A stretch of DNA of 64,000 nucleotides from Hypholoma sublateritium FD-334 SS-4 (GCA_000827495.1 KN817549.1:38164-102163), one strand, 5' to 3'. Counted from the stretch's first letter, positions 31,930 to 43,799 are shown. Notes: a model not told the origin generated them from the letters alone. A program made the numbers and translations.

Positions 31930-34900
31930 ATGACCATCGCCGTCTTGCGCAGTCTGCACGAGATTATCGGCCATGCGATAGACGACATCGAGCGCGTGTA
32001 CGCTGCGCACGCCGACGATCCACACTCGGCACCAACGAGCAAGCGCTCGAGTCCAACCCCGAATGCGACACAGTCACCGACGCCGCCAGAGTCAGAGTGC
32101 GGGGATACTTCAAGTGCAGCGTATCCTACGGCGACGGCAACCCAAGCGCATACATTCAAAGGACGCAAGACTCATTTGAGCTCACCGTCGAACTCCGGGG
32201 CATACGCGTCTCCACCACCATCGCCATCTGTGGCCACCATTCCCGGTGCACACTTCGTGTCGCCAACTTCACCAAAAGAATCACCCAAAGAATCGTCTAG
32301 TGAGCCCCAGCTGCTTGGCGTCGATTTCCCATCGCTCGACGCCCCGTACGATGGCGGCTCGCTCTCTGAGGTACTGACAACGCACCCGACTGTTCTGGAA
32401 GCCATCGGCAAGATTGTGGCTGCCGCGGGGCAGCTCGGTGCTATGGCGCAGACACCATTCTTGACGCTGTGCGAGGCGGCCATGGCCGTGAGTGTAGCGT
32501 TCGGTCACACCGGCTCTAAATTGATTGAGTACTTATGCAGTATCATCTCCCGTCGTGCATGCGCCTGCTCGAGGCCTCGCATGTAGTCGAAATCCTGCGC
32601 GAGGCCGGACCTGGAGGACTCAACGTCGAGCTCATTTCACAAAAAAATGGCGTGGCGGCAAACAAACTTGGTCTGAATTCCCCTGATTTATTTTTAGGCT
32701 TTACTCACTCGCCGATGCAGCCCATGTTTTGCGCCTTCTCGCTACCCATCATCTCTTGCGGGAGGTCTCGCCTGATGTGTTTACTCTGAACCGCCTCTCG
32801 TCGCTCGTTGACTCCGGCAAGACATTCGAACAAATAAAAACGTTCGACAAAGAGGAACGGTACGTTGCGATCTGTAGATGTCATGCAATGGGGTGCTTAT
32901 CCCACATAATAGCCCAGAGATGAAGTACACCGACACCAACGGAATAGCTGCATTTGTCGGTTTATGGTTTGTACTTTGACTACTCTTGTCTCGCACCCCA
33001 AATAAAATACTTTCTTACAGTACCGATGAGATTCAAAAGTCCTCCGCTTACCTGACAGAGACTTACTACCTCTCGCCGTCGGCGTCCACGCGCGTGGGAG
33101 CTGACCCCGTGCGTGCTCCCTTCTGCTTCGCGTTTGATACTGCGCAAAGCGGTACAGGTTTCTTCGGGTGGCTCGAGGGTGAAGCCGGAGCGCGCCCGGG
33201 CAGCGAGGGCAACAGCGATCGGGGCAACAGCGATCGCCGACGCGCGTGGGCACCTGCGCCCGCGCCGCCACCGCTGCAGCCACGCCAGGCCCCACCACCT
33301 TCTAGCGCAAGGAACGCGCACGATCGGGCGATCTCAGGACGTGCGGGCCAGGGCGCGCTGGGAGACAGGCTTGGACAGGTGCGGAAGAAGCGCGCGACGT
33401 CGCCCGCGGACCCGTCGGGTCCGCCGCTCCCGGAGGCGGGCGCCCCCGCCCAGGAAGCGCGCAACCCGAACCGATTCCGCCTCGAGCGCTTTGGAAAGGC
33501 GATGTCTGGCACGGATGGGTGGGAGGTTCCCGGCGCGGTGCTGAGCGGTGAGCGCTGCTGTTTGTATGTGCTAGGGAGAGTGGGCGCTGATTTCGTATCA
33601 CTTTTGTTCGGTTTTGATAGGGTTCGACTGGGCTTCGCTGGCGGCAGGAAGTGTCGTCGTCGACGTGGGCGGCGGGATCGGCTCGACGAGCATGATCCTC
33701 GCGACGGCATTTGCACAAGAGGGCGCGCAGGGTGTGGCGCGCAGACCACTGCAATTCGTGATCCAAGATCGCGCAGTCGTCTGCGCAATGGGCGAGAAAG
33801 TACGTATGCTATACCGTGCTACAGCTGCGATACCAGGGACCCGAACAACGTGCTGACACTTTTCGGGCATCGTAGGCATGGAAAGCTAAATGCCCCGAAC
33901 TGCTGGGCGCCACCGTGCATTTTCAAGGTAATTTGCACAAGCGCATCGCCGCACCGCTCCGCTCGCGTGCTGACTATGCCTTCTTTCCTTCGCGATGCGC
34001 GATTAGTGCACGACTTTTTTACCCCGCAGCCTGTGAAAGACGCCGCAGTGTTCCTGCTTCGTGTGGTGCTTCACGACTGGCCCGATGACTTTGCGCGGAA
34101 GATCCTCTTGCGTCTGCGCGAGGCTGCCGCACCGGAAACAAAACTTCTCATCGCCGACTTTGTCCTGCCACTCGCGTGCCCCGATGACACAAGCAGCACC
34201 GGCATCCTCGAGGGCATCGAGGGCGCGGAGAGCGTACTCGCACCGGCGCCTTTGCTCCCCAATCTGGGCAAAGCGAGCGCAAATGTGTATTGGATGGATC
34301 TCACTGTATGAATTTCTTCCTCTCTTATTTTGTGTTGGCACTGATATATGTTTCGTGTGGCTCACAGATGCAAGTTATGTTCAACTCGCAGGAACGTACG
34401 CTGCGCGAAATGGTCACATTGACACTCTCGGCGGGTTGGAAAGTCGTGAAGGTCACGAAGACGCCCGGGTCTCTGTTTGGCTACCTCGTTGCCGTGCCGG
34501 TCCCCCGGATTCCAGATGCACATGATGCAGATGCCGGCGCAACAACTGAGGTAGAGGAGCCGGCAACAAACGCATCGTCCATGAGTAAGTCCCTCATGGA
34601 CGAGCCAGGCCTTGCTCACCGGGCACTGGAGCGCGAGCAGCAATACCGTGACACCAGTTCGCGCTGCGGCACACCGACCTTTGGATCGCACATGCGGCTA
34701 TCTTCCGCGAGCGAGACGTTATCGCGTCTGGGCGGCGCTCTCCTGCGCCCTAGGGCTGTCATGCGCAGTGCATCTTCCCCGTCCGCAGCGCCGCGGACGC
34801 CGCCCTCGCTGAGACCCGCGCTCTCCCTATCTACATCCACGGGCAAAAAGAAGAGGCCGTCGCCTCTCTCGGTCCCGCCCGCGGGCTTACATCTACACGG

Positions 34901-35597
34901 GTCGCCGACCCCGGTACAATCCCCGCGCCGCGTAACGTCACTGACGACGTCACCCAGGACGGATGGAGAGCTGCTGCTGGCACAGGTCCCCGCTTCGGGG
35001 CCTGCGCCACGCGCAATCGCGCGCCGCATGTCGCTGGCGGCGCTGCGCAGCCCGTCCGCGCACGGACTACACGTCACGCTCGGACCGCCGCCGCCCATTG
35101 TCCCGACATTGCCCTCTGCGCGCACGCCCCTCTCTCCCGGCAGCACACGAGCCCTGACGCGGCGCGCATCTCAGGTGGGCCTCGCCCCGTTCGCCGCGCG
35201 CAGCCCGGTGCCACCGCTCCCTCGGCCCGTGCCCGTGAGCACGGGGCCGGGCGTAGAGCCTGTGTCGCCGGGAAGCAGCACGCAGCGCTCGCCCCACCGT
35301 GTGCACGCGGGCGCTTCGCCCGTCCCGCCTCCGCGCACGCCAGGGACGCTGCGGCGCCGCGCGTCGAGCGCGCAGCTCCCACACACCGTGGGGCGCAGGC
35401 GCGCGGGGACGGTCGCGGGCGATGGACTGCTCCGAGCGGGCACGGTGCTGCGCTTCGATGCTGCTATTGTACCGTCTGCGTATGAGGCCCAGGCGGCGAG
35501 GGAGCCTGCTGTTCCTGGGGTGCGAGTACTTGCAGCGGCGGCGCGCATTGCTGAGCATGGGGAGCGGCAGGGGACGGGTGCGCAACAGTCGCCGTAG
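31930..35597 (+). CDS. SAM-dependent O-methyltransferase with internal insertion and long Ser/Pro/Arg-rich tail
   Basis: Nine exons: 31930-32487, 32541-32670, 32721-32859, 32913-32966, 33021-33547, 33621-33799, 33876-33927, 34007-34305 and 34368-35597, giving 1055 residues. A winged-helix dimerisation domain (SHVVEILREAGPGGLNVELI, HVLRLLATHHLLREVSPDVF) precedes the catalytic domain. The catalytic domain has the SAM loop VVVDVGGGIGS (about 482-492), VHDFFTPQPV and LRVVLHDWPDD with the expected catalytic His (about 569). This is the COMT/hydroxyneurosporene methyltransferase type used in secondary metabolism; the substrate is unknown. Usual enzymes are about 400-500 residues. Here residues 348-441 form a low-complexity insertion. 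Residues from about 700 form a disordered Ser/Pro/Arg-rich tail with repeated RRRAS/RRMS-like sites. No other biosynthetic genes are adjacent. Confidence 0.85.
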
Positions 35598-35972
35598 GGC
35601 GTGGATGCTGGGCGTCGGGTTTTGTCGGGTCATCAATGGCTCGGAACGCTGGAAAGACTTCCCCGTCCGCTGTTTGGTTTTCGGTTCCAGGTACAGACTT
35701 TTAGAACGTGTTATAGTGCTTCAATGAGATTGATAGTACGATATGGACAATTACAAACGACATTCTATGCAAGAGAAACACGATGTACAGGATGGTCCGA
35801 AAAAGGGATGTGTTAAGACGTCTAGGTCAGTTTCGATCGATCCGTAGGGTTGTATATACTTGACAATGACGAAAAATAGAGCGATTCTAAGATATTGAGA
35901 GTTATTCTAGCCCTCAAAGTCGATAGTAGTGGTATACTCAAAGTGCGCGACACACACTGCGTCGCACGGCCA
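35598..35972. other. Convergent 3' region
   Basis: 375 bp between the O-methyltransferase stop and the end of the minus-strand membrane-protein gene. No coding pattern. Confidence 0.5.
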
Positions 35973-36512
35973 TTAATTATAGATACTAGGTTCCGTGTCC
36001 TCGGTCTTGAATAATTGATCCCCGAGTAACAAGAGAACCTGCCCGTGCACTTCTTCTAAGCGTCGCCGGGTGGTCTCTGCTTCCCGCAGCGCTTCTACCA
36101 TGAACTGTATTTCTTGCTTCGGAGACGATTCAATGGTGCGGTGTTGGAGTGGGAGTGCATGGAGAACGACCAAGAAGAGGGCAAGGAAGAGAAGAAAGGT
36201 GAACCAAAATATCGTGATGTCGAATAGAAACTGGGATGCCAGCTCCAGCGTGACAAGGTGCGGGACGCCTGTCGTATGTGCCCTGACATACACTTTGACG
36301 CCAGAGAAGAGGTACCACGCTTGGGCCAGGATGCTTCCGTATTTGTAACCGACCGCAAAAACGAGGAATGACTGGACGAGTGCCACCAGATTGTAGCTTA
36401 ACCCCAGGGAAAATACGGGAAATGAAGTTCCCATGTTTTTGCCTATATATTCGACGACTGCGTAGACCTTTGTGGGCAATGCGGTAAACGGACAGTCCCT
36501 GGATCTCTCCAT
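35973..36512 (-). CDS. Small membrane/coiled-coil protein, family copy A
   Basis: A single exon of 179 residues starting MERSRDCPFTALPTKVY. Two or three hydrophobic segments follow (VALVQSFLVFAVGY, then a long one around FWFTFLLFLALFLVVL). A polar helix with heptad character comes last (EALREAETTRRRLEEVHGQV). It resembles the genes at 37068-37571 and 43044-43799 in layout and in the N-terminal CPxxxx motif. It is not known to me from any characterised family. An internal or organelle membrane location with a cytosolic coiled coil is an inference. Confidence 0.65.
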   Translation of the reverse strand: MERSRDCPFTALPTKVYAVVEYIGKNMGTSFPVFSLGLSYNLVALVQSFLVFAVGYKYGSILAQAWYLFSGVKVYVRAHTTGVPHLVTLELASQFLFDITIFWFTFLLFLALFLVVLHALPLQHRTIESSPKQEIQFMVEALREAETTRRRLEEVHGQVLLLLGDQLFKTEDTEPSIYN

Positions 36513-37067
36513 GAGTCTGTATGGTGCGAATAAGATGGAAGGTGATTAAGACGGAAGTGGGGTGTCTAACGTTTGTTATGTGCTGAATCAGGTAATTGGC
36601 ATCGAACTTATGTAGATTTATGAACAAAGGACGCAGATAGAGCTGATTTTTCCAAGTAGTTTGGTCTATTCTTAGATCGACACTGCCTGGGACAAAGGTT
36701 TTCTTGGGACTTTAACTTGAGCTTGAGCCCGAGCGCACTTCAAAGTAAGGCGAAGATTATATATATCACTCTACATTAGCCAGCTCATTCACCCTGGTTA
36801 TCACCTTCGACCTTGTATTACAGTAAGTATTTCGTTCGACTGAAATCATGGCGAGCTATTAATAGCTTGTCTCTCCAATCACTATAAAGGGTAGTTGGCA
36901 TTCATTGGCGTGAAAAACCGCCTTTGACGTTTTTTCAGATCCCCTTCATGTCTCTTTGTCCATTAACTGATTACGAGGCTTCCTATCCACCGCTGAACTG
37001 TGGCTTCAAGGCAAATTCTCAAAAATCCCACCCCGAGTCCAGCCGCGCACCGTAGAATCTAATCTAA
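36513..37067. other. Intergenic between copies A and B
   Basis: 555 bp. It contains the promoter of copy A, with an AT-rich tract including TATATATA near 36758-36766 about 250 bp upstream of its start, and the 3' region of copy B. Confidence 0.4.
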
Positions 37068-37571
37068 TCATCCTGAGAGCCGGGAGCCATTGTGTGAGAT
37101 CCCGTATATGTCTTTCTCGATCTGGGACAATCGCCCCTCGACAATCGCTAACTTGAGGCGTATATCTTCGAGTGTTTTGTCCACTTCAGGCGTGTGCCGG
37201 GGTACGAGCCAGAGAGCAATAGGCCTGAGATGTGATAAGACCAGTACCCAGAAAACGACATTGGGCCAAAAGCGCTCTTGGGAAAGTAAGACTTGCCGGC
37301 CGAGATAGCAGGCATGCTCGAGTACGACCTGCCCAAAGGCGGAAGATGTTGCGGAGATATAGCGTAGCTCAGGAAACGGACTGCCATTCCAGCTCATGGC
37401 GAAGATGAATCCTGAGATGGAGTATAGACAATTCTGCCAGTGGCACAATAGGAAGAGATATATCTCCCCCGTGATTCTGCCGATGAGTCTGAAGAGCGGC
37501 CTCAAGACATCTCGTAAAGCAGTGGCAGCAAATCTGGTGAAGGGGCATCCGCGGCGTGTCGAGGGCTTCAT
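37068..37571 (-). CDS. Small membrane/coiled-coil protein, family copy B
   Basis: A single exon of 167 residues, start MKPSTRRGCPFTRFAATAL. Hydrophobic stretches lie around LFLLCHWQNCLYSISGFIF and FWPNVVFWVLVLSHL, then ALWLVPRHTPEVDKTLEDI leads into a helical tail (LKLAIVEGRLSQIEKDI). The order RRxCP, WQN, PEL, ALWL and the SxIExQLSxIE-like tail is shared with the gene at 43044-43799, which identifies them as paralogs. Function unknown. Confidence 0.7.
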   Translation of the reverse strand: MKPSTRRGCPFTRFAATALRDVLRPLFRLIGRITGEIYLFLLCHWQNCLYSISGFIFAMSWNGSPFPELRYISATSSAFGQVVLEHACYLGRQVLLSQERFWPNVVFWVLVLSHLRPIALWLVPRHTPEVDKTLEDIRLKLAIVEGRLSQIEKDIYGISHNGSRLSG

Positions 37572-37684
37572 GTGAAACTATAGGATGTGGGGGGGAGAGG
37601 GGATAGCGAGTTTTGATCAAGGGAGTGGCACTTCTTCGAGGCAATAAAACACGGTTTACCAAGCTCATAACGAGTCACTGATCC

Positions 37685-38101
37685 ATGTCTGCCATCATTA
37701 GGAATGTGGTCGGATTTTTTTCTGAACAAAGAACTTGTTTGAAAGCGGCGATCAAAAGTAGGTTAGCCCATGAGTGGGACCATTTCCCAGGCAATTCTGA
37801 GCTACTTGCCTGCTTACAGCTGCTTACCGTCCATCCAGTGGAACTTCGGGACGCATTCTATTTTAAGATCGGTACACACCAGACCAGTGGGCGCTTCTAT
37901 CCTTGGGGTCAATCTCATTTTTGGATCTCACAGGAATGCCAGCATTTCTCGCGGTATGTCAATTCTAACCAATATCTAGTTAGCTATTACACGTCAAGGG
38001 GATCCATCCCCTTCTCGGAATATTTTCTACCGCTCGCACCTTACTCGCACCTTGACTTCACGACAACGACTACGATAGATATCGGCCAATTCACATTATA
38101 G
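37685..38101 (+). CDS. Hypothetical ORF, weak support
   Basis: An uninterrupted 138-codon frame starting MSAIIRNVVGFFSEQ with aromatic-rich content (GRFYPWGQSHFW). It shows no family pattern, no introns and ordinary intergenic composition. It may be chance. It is divergent from copy B, with starts 114 bp apart. Confidence 0.25.
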   Translation: MSAIIRNVVGFFSEQRTCLKAAIKSRLAHEWDHFPGNSELLACLQLLTVHPVELRDAFYFKIGTHQTSGRFYPWGQSHFWISQECQHFSRYVNSNQYLVSYYTSRGSIPFSEYFLPLAPYSHLDFTTTTTIDIGQFTL

Positions 38102-40280
38102 TACCATTGAGAAAATATCCGCCCTAATATAATATCTGTGGCAGAGGGGAAAACCCATGGCACCGCAGAGGGTATTCAAAGTTTGTTGCCGGGTAAGTGA
38201 ACTATTGCACTTGTAGAACGTTAATTTAAATTTGCTTCAGTAGTATTTGGTCACTACATCCGCTTGCTAGTGCATAAACAATTCGTGTGTAGCTATAATG
38301 TGAGCGCAACTCTTCGCACAACTCCGAGAGTAGGTTTTCATGCTGGTACGGTACTGCTCAATTATTCTGAGGTATAATACGACTACTACAGCTCGGTGAT
38401 ATCTCGCTTTTCAGTATTCCCTTGGAGAGAGGGATAATTGTAAACAGAAATCAAAGGGCTCTCGAGATATAACTATTGAACATCTCTGGCAGCACCCCAG
38501 TATCGGTAAGATATATCCTTGATCTCTGTCGCCCTTCTTCCCCCCCTCGTTTCGGAGTGCGGTCTCCATCTCAGCGGCCGCATTCTCCTGCAGCGCATAC
38601 CAATAAGGGCCGAGATTCTCACAGAAACGAGGGCGCTGTCGTCCTACACGGGTACGCGCGAAGCGTGCTCTGCGTCAGCCGCCGCCAAGCCGCCGCCCGT
38701 GAGGCCCATATTATGGCAGTTCGAGTCCCATGATGCGGCAGTTAGCAGCGCGTAGATATCCACATTTTGTACCATATTATAGAAGATGTTTATGCCAAGG
38801 TTACACCCGGCTAAAGAACCAAGACACGATTTCGAACAGAAAGAGGGTTGTAGAATCAAACTTGAATGGGACCCCAAACTTGATTTCTTGTCCACTCCTG
38901 CAGCCGTATGAGGATGAAGAGAAGTTAGTCTGCTTCTTTTTAGAGATCGCAGGACTGTGCGGTTATCCTTGCGGAATTTTAAACAAGAAAAAATCAAATT
39001 TCTAGCAATAAAATTGTTGAGTCGTACTGCAATCGTACTGACGATTCTTTACTTGAAGAGTTTTAAGCTTTAGTCTTCGAGTGTTGAACGTTGAACACGC
39101 GATTGCACAGTGAAAAGGATACTGTGTTTGCAATGCTTACCTCGTGCAGTTAGTCGGAATAACTTAGAATGTGTACAATACGCCAGATTCTTGGGGCCAG
39201 GAAGGACCGTAGGGCGGCGCGGGCGGCGGCGCGTCCTTGAATCACGAGGAAGGCACGCTTTTTGGATTTGGCGCGTGAGTTATTTTTGTTTTGTGAACGC
39301 CAAGCCCTTCTGTCGAGTTCTTCGCTTCTAACCCTCATCACAACTTTCTTCGCGACCCGTCACCGACGCTCAAGGAGTTTTTCCCAGTTGAAGGCATCTT
39401 TGTACGCGTTCAGCTATCCGACCAATCGTCTGCCTGCTTGCACCTGGAGCGGGCGTCGTCATTGTCCAATATCTCTCCCACCTGGGGACTGGGGAACATC
39501 ACAACTTCGCTTTTCTGATCCATTCTGTTCGCTGCTCTGTACTTCTTGAGTAGCCACCTGGTTCTTTTACTCATGGACGTTTGGAGTCTCGGAATGGAGT
39601 GGTGTAAGCCACTACTTTGGTCACATTTACTTTCGGACTGGCTGCATCCAACTTCTGGCCTTGGCACCGATTTGCAGCTAAAATCCTCCAAGTTCTGAAA
39701 CCTCCCCGATCCCTTACCTCGGAATTTTGGAACCACCAGCAGTGTGAATTCCGGCATAATTGTGGACGTCAAGTTCGGACCACTGCTCCGACTGCGGTTG
39801 CTGACTCTTCCCAATAAACCATGCATTTTAAATCCGACTCTTAGCTGTGGCAAAAAAAAACTTGAAAAATCCCCGGTTCGTCTTGAAATATCAACTGAGC
39901 TCTGGCTTTAGACTTACGAAACTCGGAACACAGATTAAAAGTGCTTTCGTCTTTGAATAATCTTTGGAAATCTGTTATCTAATCTCTTGATGGACAGATG
40001 CCAAGACATGCTAGGCCAATCCAAATGCGGCCAAGGTATGTTGTGCTTCCGACCACCGTGTTCGTGTTCGGTGTCTTCGACTGCTCCCTCCTGCACAAAC
40101 GGCTCTCATCTAAGGATAGCGAAAGAACTTTCATGGCAAGTCCTTAGCGCCAAAAGATCTTTATCACTACACGTGATTGCACACCTCCACTATTTCGGAA
40201 AAAGGTATATATGCCTCGAGGCACGTCTGCGGAATGACTCCATCCCCCCCGGATCCCTCCTCAAGCTGCCATCGGGGACC
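38102..40280. other. Gene-poor stretch
   Basis: About 2.2 kb, AT-rich to 39100 and more GC-rich around 39180-39500. Open frames on both strands near 39110-39850 (for example 147 codons on the minus strand) lack any recognisable pattern. A frame from 39987 runs in phase into the F-box/LRR start. Confidence 0.4.
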
Positions 40281-41839
40281 ATGTCTGTGCTCAACGAGGA
40301 TGTGATACGTCGAATTGTCGAATACATCCCTCTCGACTCTCTCCAGGGTGTCAGCAGTGTCAGCCCTATCTTCTTTGAGGCATGGATGAAGTCGAAGTAC
40401 GCTTTGGTGGCCATCAAGAAGAGGGACAAACAGTCAAAGAAGCTCATCGCGCACTTGAGGTATACATATGTCTCCTTCAAGTGAATATACTCTGATGACC
40501 TGTATCGTAGCCACCCCTACGTCGCGCAGCATGTGAAATCAATCAGTCTGCGCCCGTGGCTTGTCCAGCCGAAAACTAGGTCACCGCGCAGCCTTACCGA
40601 GAATATGTTCACTCGGTGCATGCAGGTGCTCGATCCGCACTACTCCCAAAAAGCAGCGGAGCGGCGCTTGCAGAAGCGACTCCTCAAAGACACGGAAAGG
40701 GTGACCGCAGCCTTCAAGAAAATGTCGCGCCTGCAAGAGTACATCATTGACTGGGATGAATGCGATGTATTTCACCCCGAATTCTACCGCGCCTTCCTCG
40801 TTCCACCTTTGGAGAACTGGGCTCATCACCTGACGGCGCTGTCCATCCGTGTCCCTCTATCCATGGTCAGCTCCCTCGCGCGCCTCCGCTTGCACCACCT
40901 CGAGTCCTTCACGTACCACATCTGCACGGGTTCCGCCCCGCTGAAGGCCATCAACGAACAACACGACGGCTTGGTAGTTTTCATCAATAACCTCAAGGAT
41001 TCCCTGCAGATACTCACACTGGAATCAACCTCCTCCTCGCAGCACCTTGATCTTTCCCGTATGTTCCGGATGATGGGGACGTACCCCTCACTCAGACGGA
41101 TGTCATTGTCTATCCCCTTCGACGGTGGCCACCTCTCGGACCCAATGGCATTCGCCGCGTTTCTCACGCGGCACAGCGGCAGTCTGCGTGAGTTCCATCT
41201 AACCACGAGTCGGTGCGCCCCGCACTTCAAGCCAGGCGATCCCGAACACATCAACTGGATTCAACTGATCCTCAAGACGTGTACGCCGTCGCTTCCACTG
41301 CTCACCGGGGTCAGCCTCGCGCTGCGTCCGCTGAAGGCACCCCTCGATGCGCTTGTGGACTTCCTAAAGGAGCATGCGTCGACGCTTCGCGAGGTGGCGC
41401 TCTTGGACCGCGCACTCGATCCGAGCGAGCTCGATCGCCTCTTCGATTCAGCAGACGGGATGTATTCGCTTCACCTGCGCGTCGAAAAGTTGTCTGCGGC
41501 ACTCCTGGCGCACCTCGCAGAGCGCTTTCGGAATCTGCATACGCTCAAGCTCGAGTGTGCGGACATCGCCATTGATACGGCCCGGATGTACGGTCGCGGG
41601 GGGCACAACAACATGGTATGTGGGACTTTCCTTCGCTAAACACGAGTGTTCGCTGATTGTGCACCCAAAAGCTTCGTCTGGCGAACACCGCCGCGTACGA
41701 GCACGTCCTCGCAGGGTGGGCAGTACGAGACATTGCCTTGGGTTTGCCGGACTCGAAGCACATCTGGTTCGGTGACCTGGCGCGCGACCTCAAACGCTTT
41801 CTCCCGGACGTCACGCCGCATGAGCTATCATCTCACTGA
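40281..41839 (+). CDS. F-box/LRR-like protein
   Basis: Three exons: 40281-40459, 40511-41615 and 41672-41839, giving 483 residues. The N-terminus (NEDVIRRIVEYIPLDSLQGV, then VSPIFFEAW) has the spacing of an F-box. The body is a series of Leu-rich segments (LTALSIRVPLSMVSSLARL, LRRMSLSIPF, LREVALLDRALDPSELDRL, LHTLKLECADI) like the irregular LRRs of mushroom F-box proteins. The C-terminus is RFLPDVTPHELSSH. An earlier in-frame ATG at about 39987 would add 98 residues without conserved features, so the start at 40281 is preferred. Its expected role is as a substrate receptor for an SCF ligase. Confidence 0.75.
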
Positions 41840-43043
41840 GCTGCGCTCCCATGCGTGGGCACCGCGGCAGTCACCGACTGAATTCTTCCATTTCTAACTT
41901 AATCCTGTGTGCCGATAATCGCGGTTCCTCCCATGGCAGCTAATTTGGAGGCCGCTGCTGTGTTTGTAAGAACTGCATCTGTTGTTGTACTGTCCACGCT
42001 TTTTGTCATGATCGCATGTGTTGTTCTGTAGGTTTATGTATTATATATGTAGGTATTCAGTATCGCGCGCTTCTAATTTTTGTAATATATGTAAATGTAC
42101 ATGACATAGTATCGAACACATTGTTATCTCGCAATTGCCAATGCTCGGAATGTGCAAGGAAAGTGACGCACATTCGCTTGGTGTGAACATGGAGTTAACT
42201 TCCGAGGGCAATGAGAGGCAATGAGGCATGTCGCTATCATTATTCCTGGAACATGATTCCGAACTAAGTATACATGCGAGCGAGCTTTCTTTTTCTACGA
42301 TACACAAGTGCCTTAATAGAAGTGAGGTGGAATTTGGAAGCGAGTTGTACTCGGAATGAATGAAAAACTGACAACTTATTCTTGGTTCATTACACCACTG
42401 GCGGTTCCCCCACCTTTAGCTGACTCTGTCACACATTTTCATTTGATCTATACACGCAAAGAGTTGACTGCATGCAGGAGTGCACAGGCCGCGCAATTTA
42501 CCATATATGGATAATGACTTAGTGTGATTTGTCAATACGCCATCCTTTATTCAGCTCAGAGATCTTCTAAAAAATCATCGAAAGCCCGGGCACCTAAGCA
42601 GAAAATCTGGCGAATCGTGGCGTTTTATAAATATCATCGAAGATTAATGCCGACTGAAACTTGAAAGAGAGTCTTTAGATCACCTCACGGGGAAGGTTGC
42701 GTAGACGCGCCGTTCTTAAAATAGAATATACACTTTCATCTCCAACAGTCAACATAGCAGGGACCTCTTGGGGACCTCCATAGAACAGATTTCTAAATGG
42801 CCTTTGCAACTTTTAGCTTTTTTCCGACCTTTCTTCACACCCTTTCCAAGTTACTCCGACCAGCTCCGACCACTCTCACAATAGTCCTTTGGCGTATCAC
42901 AACGCATAAAGGATGCTAAGTGGCTCAAAGATATTCTTCTTCCTTATAAACCGTGCGCTTTGGTGATCATAGAAATTCAAATCGACAGCCACTCGTCACC
43001 AACCGCTACTACCCACTGAGATATCAACTTGCCCTACTCCTAT
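41840..43043. other. Intergenic, AT-rich
   Basis: 1.2 kb between the F-box/LRR stop and copy C. No coding pattern is seen; the right end is the promoter of copy C. Confidence 0.5.
42945..42950 (+). promoter_or_regulatory. TATA-like box of copy C
   Basis: TATAAA lies 94 bp before the first ATG (43044), following a CTTCTTCCT pyrimidine tract. Confidence 0.4.
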
Positions 43044-43799
43044 ATGATGCCTGCCGCACGCCGCAATTGTCCTTATTACAAATTTACCGCTTTTGCACTG
43101 AAGTTGGTTGGAACAACCCTCGAATGTAGTCGCCGAAATACAAGCCGGTCGTTTTTCTTCTTTTTTCGTAATTGGCAGAATTTCTTCGTTTCTTTGACAG
43201 TCGCGTTCGGCATGAGTCAATATTTTATCACCCCTCCGGAACTACAACGTATATTCTCATACGTGGATCACACTGTTCGGACGACACTCGCGTACTTCCA
43301 CTACCTTCGCGACCAAATCCCAACGCCAACCACGCTGTATTTTGGGTGTACCTTCGTTCTCTGCATCTGGGCAACATTTGCGCTCTGGCTCACATCCCAG
43401 CACATGCAAGACGTGGAAGAACAGTGGGGGGAGCAACTGTACATGATAAAAAAGGAGGTACTGGCAGAACAGGAGAGCAAGTGGTCGATCATTGAAGAGC
43501 AACTGTCGAAAATCGAAGGAAAGGAGACAGGACGGCTCAGAGCGGAGCTCGAGGTCCAGGGCCGTGTTCATGAAAAGCAGCGACTCATGCTGCTGACACA
43601 GAACGCGACGATAGAAGGGCTAGGTTCAAGCTTGGCAAACTTGAACTCGAATGCGGCGGCCCAGGTTAGCCAGAACATCGATTATCAGCAACAGATGGCG
43701 AACCGTGTCTGCGACGAGCTCAGTAACTTCAGAAAGAATCTGGCCGAGATTGTCCATAATTCCGCAGGCTGGAGGCGGGTTCGCTCGAGAACATCATGA
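43044..43799 (+). CDS. Membrane/coiled-coil protein, family copy C
   Basis: A single exon of 251 residues from the ATG at 43044 (MMPAARRNCPYYKFTAFAL); a second ATG follows directly. Hydrophobic regions are FFFFFRNWQNFFVSLTVAF and YFGCTFVLCIWATFALWL. A long coiled coil begins at about residue 110 (EEQLSKIEGKETGRLRAEL and beyond). It shares RRxCP, WQN, PEL, ALWL and the IEEQLSKIE tail with copy B (37068-37571), but its coiled coil is about 80 residues longer. No characterised homolog is known to me. Confidence 0.72.
   Translation: MMPAARRNCPYYKFTAFALKLVGTTLECSRRNTSRSFFFFFRNWQNFFVSLTVAFGMSQYFITPPELQRIFSYVDHTVRTTLAYFHYLRDQIPTPTTLYFGCTFVLCIWATFALWLTSQHMQDVEEQWGEQLYMIKKEVLAEQESKWSIIEEQLSKIEGKETGRLRAELEVQGRVHEKQRLMLLTQNATIEGLGSSLANLNSNAAAQVSQNIDYQQQMANRVCDELSNFRKNLAEIVHNSAGWRRVRSRTS

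Noticed and set aside
33066..33788. 240-codon antisense frame in the O-methyltransferase
   Set aside because: Shadow of a GC-rich coding exon; it shows Arg/Pro/Ser low complexity only.
34616..35636. Several long antisense frames opposite the O-methyltransferase tail
   Set aside because: Explained by the GC-rich composition; none has a motif or splice support.
39410..39853. 147-codon minus-strand frame
   Set aside because: No pattern; the opposite strand is similarly open.
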